From: Streptomycetaceae bacterium
GTDB lineage: Bacteria; Actinomycetota; Actinomycetes; Nanopelagicales; Nanopelagicaceae
Assembly (NCBI GenBank): GCA_027486075.1
Contig: JAIXPU010000095.1
Span: forward strand, 1-33,315
Direction of reading: 5' to 3'
Length of the DNA stretch: 33,315 bases
Shown here: piece after piece, positions 1 to 7,932 of the stretch
Layout: each line of letters starts with the position of its first letter
How positions within the stretch are numbered: the first letter of the stretch is position 1
Position numbers and translations under genes: made by a program
Notes under the pieces: generated by a model
What the model saw: the letters and a program-made list of their open reading frames with translations, nothing else
Database searches by the model: none
Told to the model about the DNA's origin: nothing

Positions 1-444
1 GCACCCGAAATCATAGTTCCGAAGGCGCCTAAGGCGCGAGTCGCCATCATCTCTTCTTCATGGCATATGGATATCTGTAACGACCTGATTGTGGGTGCGC
101 AGCGCGCTCTACTTGCTGCTGAAGTTCAAGAGGCAAAGGTGATCTTTGTTCCAGGATCCTTTGAGATTCCACTCGCTGCACAAAAAGCATTTGAGCAAGG
201 CTTTGATGCCGTTGTTGCAGTGGGCCTAGTTCTCAAAGGCGAAACTCCACACTTTGACTATGTCTGCCAAGGAGTAACGCAAGGAGTAATTGATGTGCAG
301 TTAAAGTTCTCAAAACCTATAGGTTACGGTGTTTTGATGTGCGAAAATCTGGACCAGGCAATTGCTCGTAGCGGTCGCCCAGGCAGTAAAGAAGATAAAG
401 GTTTTGACAGCGCAATCGCAGCCTTGTCGCTGCTTCAACTATAA
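1..444 (+). CDS. ribH: 6,7-dimethyl-8-ribityllumazine synthase (5' end cut by window)
   Basis: Lumazine synthase joins the ribityl-aminouracil and the 4-carbon phosphate unit in riboflavin synthesis, in the cytoplasm. The frame is open from base 1, so the N-terminus lies outside the window; the internal ATG at 67 is not the start, because conserved residues (ARVAIISSSWH) precede it. Family motifs seen are VPGSFEIPL and the segment GLVLKGETPHFDYV, which carries the catalytic His, followed near the end by RPGSKEDKGF. About 147 residues are visible of a usual 150-160. The next gene begins 9 bases after the stop behind a good Shine-Dalgarno sequence, so the two are probably cotranscribed. Other rib genes would be expected upstream, outside the window. 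The identification is secure. Confidence 0.95.
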   Translation, partial: APEIIVPKAPKARVAIISSSWHMDICNDLIVGAQRALLAAEVQEAKVIFVPGSFEIPLAAQKAFEQGFDAVVAVGLVLKGETPHFDYVCQGVTQGVIDVQLKFSKPIGYGVLMCENLDQAIARSGRPGSKEDKGFDSAIAALSLLQL

Positions 445-453
445 GGAGCCCGC

Positions 454-1029
454 ATGAATTCCGTCGCATGGTCAGCAGGTAAGTGGACTCGTGAGCCAGT
501 TTCAGTCACTGAAAAGAACGGCGCTCTTATTGCCGAAGCTGCTGAGGGTAGCGATTGGTGGCGCACCACTTCCTATGGATTTATTCATAATGATGGCCAT
601 GGCTTAGTGAAAGATTTTCCGCAAGATAGCTCGATGGAAGTTTCGTTTATCCTCGATTACAAAGAGCAGTTTGATCACTGCGGAATCTTTATCTCAAGCG
701 ATGATGAAAATTGGATCAAAGCCGCTATCGAATTCTGTGATGGATTTCCACAAGTGGGCGCTGTTGTGACTTCAAAGATGTCTGACTGGTCTACCGGTCG
801 AGTCTCTGAGTGGATGGGTAAAGAGGTAACTGTGCGCGTAAGTCGCACGGGCGATGCCGTCACAGTTCGTGCGGGACGCGAAGGCGATATGCGCTTAGTC
901 CGCGTTGCTCCTCTTGATCCTGCTCGGACTTGGAAGGCTGGGCCTCTGATCTGTGCACCATCACGAGCTGGCTTAGTTGGAACATTTACATCGTGGAGCG
1001 AAGGTCCAGCAGATTCAGATCTGCATTAA
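454..1029 (+). CDS. DUF1349 (concanavalin-like fold) protein
   Basis: A 191-residue protein of the DUF1349 family, predicted to have a concanavalin/lectin-like beta-sandwich fold. The family is loosely linked to sugar binding but has no agreed reaction. Typical segments are SDWWRTTSYGFIHNDGH near residues 33-49, the core FDHCGIFISSDDENWIKAAIEF, and the C-terminal GPLICAPSRAGLVGTF. No signal peptide or membrane segment is seen, so it is probably cytoplasmic. AAGGAG lies 6 bases before the ATG, giving a confident start. It sits 9 bases after ribH and ends 13 bases from the convergent dioxygenase gene. The role is unknown; cotranscription with riboflavin synthesis is inferred from spacing only. 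Confidence 0.85.
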   Translation: MNSVAWSAGKWTREPVSVTEKNGALIAEAAEGSDWWRTTSYGFIHNDGHGLVKDFPQDSSMEVSFILDYKEQFDHCGIFISSDDENWIKAAIEFCDGFPQVGAVVTSKMSDWSTGRVSEWMGKEVTVRVSRTGDAVTVRAGREGDMRLVRVAPLDPARTWKAGPLICAPSRAGLVGTFTSWSEGPADSDLH

Positions 1030-1042
1030 AGATTTTGTTCCG

Positions 1043-1816
1043 CTAAGCAACAAGTAATGAGCGCTTAGATAAACCCATCCAGAAACCTTCTATGAGGGTC
1101 TCTGGCGCAGCCTCTGGCGATGTCGCAGCACCGAGTGTGACAAAGAGGGGCGTGAAATGCTCAACGGTGGGATGGGCATATCTGACTGCAGGAGCTAAAT
1201 CTTTGTAGGCAGCGAGTGATTCCACATCGCCTCGAGATAAAGCTTCTTTTGCCCAGAGATCAAACTCGGCAGACCATAACGGCGCCGTTGCATCGATGGA
1301 CCAATCTTTCAAAAAAGGCAGACCATGTGTCATAAAGCCAGAGCCGATGATGAGGACTCCTTCTTCGCGTAGCGGACGTAAACGTTTTCCTAGTTCAATC
1401 AGCGTTCCCGGATCAGAAGTTGGCATCGACATTTGAATTACTGGGACATCTGCATCGGGATACATAATCTTTAGTGGCACCCACGCGCCATGGTCCAAGC
1501 CGCGCGTTGATTGATGAACGCTCTGATGGTCTGGCATCATCGCAGCGATGCGCTCTGCCAGCGCGGTTGCATCAGGAGTTTGGTAGGTCATCTGATAAAA
1601 CTTTGGAGCAAAACCACTAAAGTCATAAACAAGTGGAGTTCCAGCAACGGGGGATGAGAGTGAAATCGGAGCTGCTTCCCAGTGGGCTGAGACAATAAGA
1701 ATCGCTTTAGGTTTTTCAAACTTCTGGGTGATACCGGCAATCTCCGAAGACCAGAGTGGATCGTCAAGGAGCATAGGTGCGCCATGGCCGATATAGAGAG
1801 CTGGTAGTGCGGTCAT
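1043..1816 (-). CDS. class III extradiol ring-cleavage dioxygenase (4,5-DOPA dioxygenase-like)
   Basis: A 257-residue member of the LigB/YgiD family, metal-dependent dioxygenases that open catechol-type rings; the true substrate is not known. Likely metal or active-site histidines are H11 (IGHGAP), H45 (SAHWE), H109 (GLDHGAW), H164 (FMTHGLP) and the pair H215/H220 (HPTVEHFTPL). Length matches the family. The start ATG at 1816 has no Shine-Dalgarno sequence, but TAGCCT lies 7 bases upstream and TTGAAA lies 17 bases before that, giving a leaderless start under a strong promoter. A perfect 20-bp palindrome overlaps the -35 box, so the gene is probably repressed or induced by a dedicated regulator. 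The aldo/keto reductase gene lies just upstream on the same strand. Confidence 0.88.
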   Translation of the reverse strand: MTALPALYIGHGAPMLLDDPLWSSEIAGITQKFEKPKAILIVSAHWEAAPISLSSPVAGTPLVYDFSGFAPKFYQMTYQTPDATALAERIAAMMPDHQSVHQSTRGLDHGAWVPLKIMYPDADVPVIQMSMPTSDPGTLIELGKRLRPLREEGVLIIGSGFMTHGLPFLKDWSIDATAPLWSAEFDLWAKEALSRGDVESLAAYKDLAPAVRYAHPTVEHFTPLFVTLGAATSPEAAPETLIEGFWMGLSKRSLLVA

Positions 1817-1822
1817 GCAATG

Positions 1823-1851
1823 AGGCTATCCTAAAGTAGTTGAAATTTCAA
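1823..1851 (-). promoter_or_regulatory. promoter of the dioxygenase gene, leaderless type
   Basis: Read on the minus strand, the -35 box TTGAAA (1851-1846), a 17-base spacer and the -10 box TAGCCT (1828-1823) are followed 6 bases later by the ATG at 1816. This is the best -35/-10 pair seen in the window. The distance from -10 to ATG implies that the transcript starts at or next to the start codon. Confidence 0.65.
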
Positions 1852-1855
1852 CTAC
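1836..1855. promoter_or_regulatory. perfect 20-bp palindrome, probable operator
   Basis: GTAGTTGAAATTTCAACTAC reads the same on both strands with no central loop. It covers the -35 box of the dioxygenase promoter and starts 7 bases after the stop of the upstream aldo/keto reductase gene. Its size and AT-rich centre fit a dimeric MarR- or TetR-type repressor site. As an RNA hairpin it would have little loop and low GC with no following U-run, so a terminator is less likely. The cognate regulator is not identified. Confidence 0.65.
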
Positions 1856-1862
1856 ATTGGAT

Positions 1863-2840
1863 TTACGCTCTGAAGGGAGGCTGGGGCACTAAGAGTTCAT
1901 CGAGCGGCAGGTTAGGTGGCAGAGAATCGTTGAGCATCGCCAGATCATCTGCACTTAACTTAACGCTTAGACCGGTGACGTTATCGAGAATTGATTCTTT
2001 TCTTGTAGCTCCAGGAATCGGAATGGATTGCGCGGATGTAGCTAGATGCCACGCGATGGTGATGGCATAGCGCGATACGCCGTGCTTTTTAGCTTGTTCT
2101 TCAAATGCGGCAAAGTGCGCATTGGTTAGATTATCTGAGTTATCAATTCCACCGAGCGGTGACCAAGGCAAGAAGGCGATGCCATATTCGGCGCAGATAT
2201 CGCGCACCTCTGCATTATTACGCGAACGAGGCGACCATTCATTCTGTACCGAGACCAGACCGCCTTGGGCAGGTGTGCCACCTATCTTTATGGCACGGCG
2301 CAGCTGTTCGGCGTTGTAATTGCTAACACCGATATTTTCAACAATTCCATGGGCCTTCAGTTTCATGACATTTTCAAATTGCTCTTCAAAGGGCATAAAG
2401 TGATTCAGACGATGGTGCTGCCACAACTTAATCGTGGAAAATTGCATGCGAGCAGCTGATGCTTCAACTGCGCGATAGAGATAAGTCTCTGAAGCATCTC
2501 GCCCCCTAACTCCAAACCAATCGCCCTCTAGCGGAGTGCGAGTAGAGCCACCTTTTGTTGCAATGACTACTTCGCTCTTCTGTTCGGCGGTTCCGTTCCA
2601 GGTACGAAGCGCTTCCGATACCAAAACTTCGTTATGGCCAATTGTGTTCCAAGTCGGAGCATAAATATCGGCTGTATCGATTAGTCGTACACCTGCATCA
2701 AGGGCTGCCTGCACAACACCAATCGCCTTATCTCGCTCATTTAAGATCCAAGCTTTGCTCGGTGGCATTCCTGATAGGGGCATACAGCCCAAACCAATCG
2801 CGGGAACTGTAAATGGACCTAAAGTGCGAGTTGTTAACAT
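1863..2840 (-). CDS. aldo/keto reductase
   Basis: A 325-residue NADPH-dependent oxidoreductase of the aldo/keto reductase family, with a cytoplasmic TIM-barrel fold. The catalytic tetrad is visible: Asp and Tyr in LIDTADIYAP, Lys in VVIATKGG and His in LWQHHRLN. The cofactor end contains IPIPGATRKESILDN, typical of the family. The substrate cannot be told. The start ATG lies 29 bases from the divergent dinG start and has no Shine-Dalgarno sequence; AATACT lies at -12 to -7 and is a possible -10 box. The dioxygenase gene follows in the same direction after 46 bases but seems to have its own promoter, so a joint aromatic-aldehyde role is only a guess. Confidence 0.9.
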   Translation of the reverse strand: MLTTRTLGPFTVPAIGLGCMPLSGMPPSKAWILNERDKAIGVVQAALDAGVRLIDTADIYAPTWNTIGHNEVLVSEALRTWNGTAEQKSEVVIATKGGSTRTPLEGDWFGVRGRDASETYLYRAVEASAARMQFSTIKLWQHHRLNHFMPFEEQFENVMKLKAHGIVENIGVSNYNAEQLRRAIKIGGTPAQGGLVSVQNEWSPRSRNNAEVRDICAEYGIAFLPWSPLGGIDNSDNLTNAHFAAFEEQAKKHGVSRYAITIAWHLATSAQSIPIPGATRKESILDNVTGLSVKLSADDLAMLNDSLPPNLPLDELLVPQPPFRA

Positions 2841-2869
2841 GTCCGCAGTATTGCAATGAAGGGGTTAAA

Positions 2870-4876
2870 GTGCCACATGTGAGCGAGCTATCTGCACAAG
2901 TGCGTCAGGCGCTCGATGCAGCAGTCGCCGCTATTGGCGGACAACCGCGTGAAGGCCAGATTGAGATGGCTGAAGCAGTTGCCAACGCCCTCACTGATGG
3001 CCATCACCTGATGGTCCAAGCTGGCACAGGCACCGGAAAATCCTTGGCCTATCTTGTTCCAGCCCTTGTTCATGGCCGCAAAGTATTGGTTGCAACAGCA
3101 ACGCTTGCGCTGCAACGTCAGTTAGTTGAAAGAGATTTACCCGCAGTAGTTCCTGCTTTAGAGAAGGTGCTCGGCAGGCCGATTACCTATGGAATCTACA
3201 AAGGCGTGGGCAATTACGTCTGCCTGCAGAAGATGAACGCCGATGAGCCAGATCCTGATGGCGAGCTATTACTTGAAGCCTCTTATCTAGAAAAAGATGC
3301 CAAGCGTTTAATCGCCTGGGCAAAGACTCCTGGAGTATCAGGAGATCGCGACGATGCACCTGAAGTCGATCGCAGAGTCTGGGCTGCTAATTCACTTTCA
3401 GGGCGCGAATGTGTGGGCGCTGACTCATGTGCGTGGGGCGCGCAATGTTTTGCCGCTAATGCAAAAGCGCGGGCGCAAGAAGCAGATGTTGTCGTTACCA
3501 ACCACACCTTGCTTGCGATTGAAATTGTCGATTCGCACCCCATCTTGCCGGAACGCGATGCTGTGATTTTGGATGAAGCCCACGAATTCATGGATCGCAC
3601 AACCCAAGCGGTCACTGAAGAGTTAACGGCTGGGCGCGTGCAGCGAGCTGCTGCGATGGCGCGTAAATATCTGCCTGGAAAGGTATCGGATGCGCTGACA
3701 AATGCCGCCGATAGCTTTGATGATGCGATGTCTGATTACGGCGAGCAGATCAAAGGAGATTTTACGGCGCAAGGTCGCCTAGAAGAGATTCCGTCCGCCT
3801 TGGAATCACCTATCCGTAAGTTAAAGGAAGCTGCCAATGCAGTGGTGCAATTAATCAGCGCCGATGACGAAATCATCGATCCAGATGAAAATGCGGAGCG
3901 AGCACGCGTGAAGGGTGCAGTAAATGAGATTGCAACAACTGCCGGCAAGTTATTGAAGATGGGGGATGAGCATGTGCTCTGGTATGAACCAACCTTCTCG
4001 ACTCTGCATCTCGCACCCCTTTCGGTATCGCATGTCTTGCGTGCCAACTTGTTAACGAAGACACCGGTCATTGCCACTTCTGCAACGCTTACTGTGGGAA
4101 ATAACTTTGATGCCATGGCGCGCAGTATTGGTTTTGTTGTTGGATCTGAAGCAGATGAAGAGCTAGCAAGCGGCGATATCGACCCGGCTAATGTGCAGAT
4201 GTTAGATGTGGGATCTCCCTTTGATTTTGCTAACCAAGGCGTTCTCTATATGCCAAAGCATCTTCCTGAACCAGGACGCGATGGCCCAAGTCAAGAAGTC
4301 CTTGATGAACTCGGTGAGTTAATTGATGCAGCAGGTGGACGCACCTTGGCGCTCTTTAGTTCGTGGCGTGGAGTAGAGGCAGCTGATGCACATCTTCGTA
4401 AAGTTCTTGTTGACCTTCCCATCACTATCATCACCCAGAAACGTGGAGATGCCGTTGGTCCACTCGTTGAACGTTTTGCTAAAGATGAAACCTCTATTCT
4501 GCTTGGCACCATGTCTTTATGGCAGGGCGTTGATGTACCCGGAAATTCCTGCATCTTGGTCGCTATCGATCGCATTCCTTTTCCGCGTCCTGATGAACCC
4601 GTGATGTCAGCGCGTTCATCGCTAGCGGATGCATCAGGTGGCAGCGGTTTTATGCAGGTCTCTGTTCCGCGCGCAGCGCTTTTATTGGCGCAGGGGACTG
4701 GTCGATTAATTAGAAGCATCGATGACCGCGGCGTTGTCGCCATTTTAGATTCCCGCATCGTCACCAAAAGATACGGAAGTGTCCTACTTAACTCGATGCC
4801 ACCCTTGTGGCGCACCAGCGATGGGGCGATCGTTCGAGATTCACTGCGCCGACTTTCGCAGTCGGTGGCAGAATAA
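2870..4876 (+). CDS. dinG: DinG/XPD-type ATP-dependent DNA helicase
   Basis: A superfamily 2 helicase of 668 residues with an iron-sulfur cluster, acting in DNA repair and in the removal of R-loops or unusual DNA structures. From the GTG start, Walker A (AGTGTGKS) is at residues 51-58, DEAH at 235-238, and four cysteines at 118, 181, 187 and 193 fit the 4Fe-4S site of the XPD/DinG family. Helicase motifs IV-VI follow, including LLGTMSLWQGVDVPG and QGTGRLIRS. GTG 2870 was chosen because GAAGGGG lies 5 bases upstream and the region before it diverges from the family; GTG 2879 is the alternative. The TetR gene follows after 4 bases. Confidence 0.92.
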   Translation: MPHVSELSAQVRQALDAAVAAIGGQPREGQIEMAEAVANALTDGHHLMVQAGTGTGKSLAYLVPALVHGRKVLVATATLALQRQLVERDLPAVVPALEKVLGRPITYGIYKGVGNYVCLQKMNADEPDPDGELLLEASYLEKDAKRLIAWAKTPGVSGDRDDAPEVDRRVWAANSLSGRECVGADSCAWGAQCFAANAKARAQEADVVVTNHTLLAIEIVDSHPILPERDAVILDEAHEFMDRTTQAVTEELTAGRVQRAAAMARKYLPGKVSDALTNAADSFDDAMSDYGEQIKGDFTAQGRLEEIPSALESPIRKLKEAANAVVQLISADDEIIDPDENAERARVKGAVNEIATTAGKLLKMGDEHVLWYEPTFSTLHLAPLSVSHVLRANLLTKTPVIATSATLTVGNNFDAMARSIGFVVGSEADEELASGDIDPANVQMLDVGSPFDFANQGVLYMPKHLPEPGRDGPSQEVLDELGELIDAAGGRTLALFSSWRGVEAADAHLRKVLVDLPITIITQKRGDAVGPLVERFAKDETSILLGTMSLWQGVDVPGNSCILVAIDRIPFPRPDEPVMSARSSLADASGGSGFMQVSVPRAALLLAQGTGRLIRSIDDRGVVAILDSRIVTKRYGSVLLNSMPPLWRTSDGAIVRDSLRRLSQSVAE

Positions 4877-4880
4877 GTAC

Positions 4881-5462
4881 GTGCCAAGAATTCATACAGC
4901 AACACTTGCTGAACATCGCGACTGGAGACGGAGCCAGCTCATCGAAGCTGCTGCTGCCATCGCGCTCGAATCTGGCAGCCAGGCGATTACTGTGGCAGCC
5001 GTTGCCGAACGCGCAGGGCTTTCACGCACATCTATCTATGAATACTTTGGCAGCAGCGCAGAGCTAGTTGCAGATCTGCTCGTTGATGAAATGCAGACCT
5101 TTACGCGGTTACTTACTGAAGCTGTAGTCAGCGCTACAGGTCCAGAAGATGCCATCGAAAAATGGATAGCCGCATCTCTTTCTTATATTGCAGATGGCAA
5201 CCACTTATTGGCGAAGTCACTGAACGCGACTGAATTGCCGCGTGAGAAGTCACAGCACATTGGAGCAGCCCACCGCGCGATGTTGGCGCCCCTTGTGAAA
5301 AGCCTGCAAGAACTTGGCGTTACCGATTGCACTCAGGCGTTGGCGTTTTTACAAGCCGCAACTGATGTGGCAACGAAGAGAATTGAAAGTGGTGGCGATG
5401 CAGCGCTTGAGATCAAGCAGACCACAGCATTCTGCATCGCCGGTATCAAAGCCCTTATTTAG
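4881..5462 (+). CDS. TetR-family transcriptional regulator
   Basis: A 193-residue TetR-type DNA-binding protein. The N-terminal helix-turn-helix is clear: ITVAAVAERAGLSRTSIYEYFGS, with the usual Tyr/Phe recognition-helix end. The C-terminal part is the variable ligand-binding and dimerisation half. GTG 4881 was chosen because it lies 4 bases after the dinG stop and gives a normal N-terminal arm (VPRIHTATLAEHRDWRR); the upstream in-frame ATGs lie inside dinG. CAGAAT at -12 to -7 is a weak -10 candidate. The gene overlaps the convergent secreted-protein gene by 8 bases. Its target is unknown; the palindrome at 1836-1855 and the heme locus next door are both candidates. Confidence 0.88.
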   Translation: MPRIHTATLAEHRDWRRSQLIEAAAAIALESGSQAITVAAVAERAGLSRTSIYEYFGSSAELVADLLVDEMQTFTRLLTEAVVSATGPEDAIEKWIAASLSYIADGNHLLAKSLNATELPREKSQHIGAAHRAMLAPLVKSLQELGVTDCTQALAFLQAATDVATKRIESGGDAALEIKQTTAFCIAGIKALI

Positions 5463-6438
5463 TCACTCTTACTGCGAACTGCTGATTGAGAGCAGCCCAT
5501 AGCCCATCCTTAGCAGCAGCTGATGCTGTAATTCTGCAGGTGCCAGATTTCTTGGCAGATAACATATTCACTTCCACAACACAGTTCTTGCTTGCAGATG
5601 TGTACTTGATTGACTCTCCAAAGTTAGTTTCTGCAGGCATGGCCTTAATCTTGCCAACCTTGATTACCTTGGTCATGCGTTCCACTGCCTGCACACCTGG
5701 TGTGAGGATGAATGGATAGTTAGCAACTGATGCTGCATAGGTTGCATTTCCGGCGGTCGAATGTCCGAGTGCGCATTGGCCTGTGCCCTTAAGCGCTGTG
5801 AATACGCCATTGGCATAGCTGCAATCTGCTGTCAGCGATGTAAGCGTTACAGGTAGCCCTGACTTAGCAGTTGCTGTGACCTTGGCAGGTGCGCGATATG
5901 CCAAGTTCAGTGGAACGTTACGTGTGAGTGTCTTGCCATTAAAGGTCACTGTTATTTCATCGGCAGGCAGAACAACGGCAGCAGCTCCTGCTCTAAAAGA
6001 GATCGGCATAAAGGTATCTTCAGATGTATCCATAGGAGCGGTGTGATCAAAGCGGAAGAAGAGCCCGCATGTGGTCTTAGTGCAATCAACTGTTGTGCCT
6101 TTACCGATGATGGTTGAGGCAACTTTGATTGCAATCTGTCCGGTTGGACTTGTAGTTCCTGGACCGCCAGCTGGTGTCACCCAGAGTTGAATGGTGTCGC
6201 TACACGTTGCAGGACGCGCACTTCCTACTGGCTCGGTGCACTGCTGGATATACATACCTGCCTTGGTAGGAAAGGCAGTAAAGCCACCATTGATTGTGGC
6301 TCCTGCGGGATCAAGATTGGTCAGCGGTCCACTCTGAAACTTGAAGGTGGCAGCGTTTGCGCTCTGCGCAAATGGAACCAACGATGCAACTGCAATCAGA
6401 ACGGCGGTGACTGAACTCTTAACTAGCTGTGACTTCAT
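5455..6438 (-). CDS. secreted four-Cys domain plus Ig-like repeats, candidate heme-binding surface protein
   Basis: A 327-residue exported protein. A Sec signal peptide ends near SANA-A (residues 1-29). The first half holds a four-cysteine module (GMYIQQC, then C, then VDCTKTTCG) ending in FRFDHTAPMDTSEDTFMPISF. The gene upstream encodes the same pattern, and it resembles neocarzinostatin-like modules of actinobacterial heme-uptake proteins (recalled, not searched). The second half has two actinobacterial Ig-like repeats, each with the signature ...GTGQCALGHSTAGNATYAAS or its equivalent. No LPXTG motif or C-terminal anchor is seen, so it may be released. GGAAG 5 bases before the ATG supports the start, and 12 bases separate it from the preceding gene, so the two form an operon. 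Function is inferred from context. Confidence 0.75.
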   Translation of the reverse strand: MKSQLVKSSVTAVLIAVASLVPFAQSANAATFKFQSGPLTNLDPAGATINGGFTAFPTKAGMYIQQCTEPVGSARPATCSDTIQLWVTPAGGPGTTSPTGQIAIKVASTIIGKGTTVDCTKTTCGLFFRFDHTAPMDTSEDTFMPISFRAGAAAVVLPADEITVTFNGKTLTRNVPLNLAYRAPAKVTATAKSGLPVTLTSLTADCSYANGVFTALKGTGQCALGHSTAGNATYAASVANYPFILTPGVQAVERMTKVIKVGKIKAMPAETNFGESIKYTSASKNCVVEVNMLSAKKSGTCRITASAAAKDGLWAALNQQFAVRVTK

Positions 6439-6450
6439 TATCTTCCTTTT

Positions 6451-6978
6451 CTATTTCTTCTTGTTGGTAAATTTGATTGGGATAAAGATGTCGTGAGTGC
6501 GATCGCCTTCACGGAGATGATCTGCTCGTACGGTGATGCCACATCTGACCTTGCGACAGTCAATGGCGCCTATTTTTTCGCTCACAACAACTCGCTGAGA
6601 AAAGCGACCACCAGGCTGAAATGGAATCGCTAATTCAGAGCCGTAAGGAGGAGGGTTTGAAGAGATCCACTGTGAAGCTTGGCCAATTCCTTGCAAGTTC
6701 TTTCCGCCACCACACGGCGTAGGTGCGGCTCCCTTTTTAGGAATCTTGCAATAGGCCAGATAAATTCCAACAGTTTCATCAAAACCTTTACCCGTTACTG
6801 TGATGGTCTTCTTTCCAGAGACTTCACTCTGTGACACGGTCAAGCTCTGACCTGTTGGCCCCTGTTGCGTAGTTACTGCATGCGCTGGCGCCATGGTCAG
6901 CGTCAGCAAGGTCGCAAGCAGGATTCTCAACACGTGAAAAAGATAGCGGCGTATGCCTCTTTGCTTATCCGACAACAT
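6451..6978 (-). CDS. secreted neocarzinostatin-like four-Cys protein, candidate hemophore
   Basis: A small exported protein of up to 175 residues, consisting of a signal peptide (cut near APAHA-V) and a single four-cysteine module: GIYLAYC, PTPCGGG, IDCRKVRCG and then VRADHLREGDRTHDIFIPIKF. The same spacing and DH...D.F.PI.F ending occur in the next gene, so the two are paralogs. It diverges from the hmuT-like lipoprotein gene. Two starts are possible: ATG 6978, with a basic n-region (KQRGIRR) but no upstream signal, and GTG 6933, which has TATCTT at -12 to -7 and would be leaderless with a 19-residue signal peptide. Heme or metal binding is inferred from the neighbourhood only. Confidence 0.72.
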   Translation of the reverse strand: MLSDKQRGIRRYLFHVLRILLATLLTLTMAPAHAVTTQQGPTGQSLTVSQSEVSGKKTITVTGKGFDETVGIYLAYCKIPKKGAAPTPCGGGKNLQGIGQASQWISSNPPPYGSELAIPFQPGGRFSQRVVVSEKIGAIDCRKVRCGITVRADHLREGDRTHDIFIPIKFTNKKK

Positions 6979-7017
6979 CAGTACACGTGTTCAGTAAAGT
7001 CCTGCCAGAATCCATCT

Positions 7018-7932
7018 ATGCATTTTTCTGTGAAGGCTACTGCTGTGATTGCGGCCTCACTCTTTGCCTTAACTGGGTGCGGTGTGAGCGCTGAATCTGT
7101 GGTCACCATCACCAGTGCGCAATCGATTGCGCTGGATGCAACTGAAAATCCTGCACCGCAACGAGTTGTGGCGTTAGCAAATGGATCTGCCGAGATAATT
7201 GCCTCTCTTGGCTATCTCAGCGTTTTGGTGGGAAGAGATATTGCTAGCACTTCACCAGAACTTGAGGGCGTGCCGATTGCTACTGCCGGACATCAAGTTG
7301 TTCCTGAAAAGATCTTTGAACTCAACCCTGATGTGGTCTTGATTGATAACACCACTGGGCCAGCAACTGCGCTCGATATTGTTAAAGAAGCTGGAATTAA
7401 AGTTGTCATGATTAATGAGGCTTGGCAGCTTTCGGATATCGAGAAGAAGATTACGGTAATTGGCGAAGTCATCGGCGCGCAAGATGCAGCAATTCAGCTC
7501 GTAGGTAAATTGAATGCGGCGCTACAAGCAAGCGGCAAAGAACGCCTTGGTGTTCGAGTTGCCTTCCTCTACCTGCGTGGTGGCAGCGCTATCTATCTTC
7601 TTGGCGGGCAGGGGTCTGGCACAGATAGTTTGCTAGATCACCTTGGCGCTATTGATGTGGGCGCACAGAAGTTCACACAAGCTTTCTCTCCAATTACCAG
7701 CGAATCGCTCATCGCAACTGATCCAGAGATTATCTTGGTAATGAGTAAAGGGTTGGAATCTGTCGGCGGGTTAGAGGGTGTGGTTTCACTTCCTGGAATT
7801 GCACAGACTAAGGCTGGCAAGAATCGTGCTGTCATAGCTGTCGATGATTCACTCTTACTCTCATTTGGCCCTCGCACACCGGATTTACTGCGCCAGCTAT
7901 CGGACGCCATTGGTCAGGTCTCTGGCAGATGA
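7018..7932 (+). CDS. hmuT: heme/iron-complex ABC transporter substrate-binding lipoprotein (HmuT-like)
   Basis: A 304-residue class III (helical-backbone) binding protein that would capture heme or a related iron complex at the cell surface. The lipobox LTGC places the lipidated Cys at residue 21. The mature protein matches the HmuT/BtuF family: RVVALANGSAEIIASLG, DIASTSPELEGVPIA, PDVVLIDNTTGP, and the C-terminal LLSFGPRTPDLLRQLS. The ATG at 7018 gives a normal lipoprotein signal; upstream in-frame codons only extend it. There is no Shine-Dalgarno sequence; CAGAAT at 7006-7011 is a possible -10 box. The stop overlaps the permease start (ATGA). The family also includes cobalamin and siderophore binders, but the sequence looks closest to hemin binders. 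Confidence 0.85.
   Translation: MHFSVKATAVIAASLFALTGCGVSAESVVTITSAQSIALDATENPAPQRVVALANGSAEIIASLGYLSVLVGRDIASTSPELEGVPIATAGHQVVPEKIFELNPDVVLIDNTTGPATALDIVKEAGIKVVMINEAWQLSDIEKKITVIGEVIGAQDAAIQLVGKLNAALQASGKERLGVRVAFLYLRGGSAIYLLGGQGSGTDSLLDHLGAIDVGAQKFTQAFSPITSESLIATDPEIILVMSKGLESVGGLEGVVSLPGIAQTKAGKNRAVIAVDDSLLLSFGPRTPDLLRQLSDAIGQVSGR

Noticed and set aside
1836..1855. Palindrome read as a terminator of the aldo/keto reductase gene
   Set aside because: It is AT-rich, has no loop and no U-run after it, and it overlaps a good -35 box; an operator explains it better.
1840..2459. Plus-strand open frames opposite the aldo/keto reductase gene
   Set aside because: They resemble no family and lie wholly opposite a well-conserved gene.
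6979..7017. IdeR/DtxR or Fur box in the heme control region
   Set aside because: No stretch close to the usual iron-box consensus is visible; only short repeats are present.
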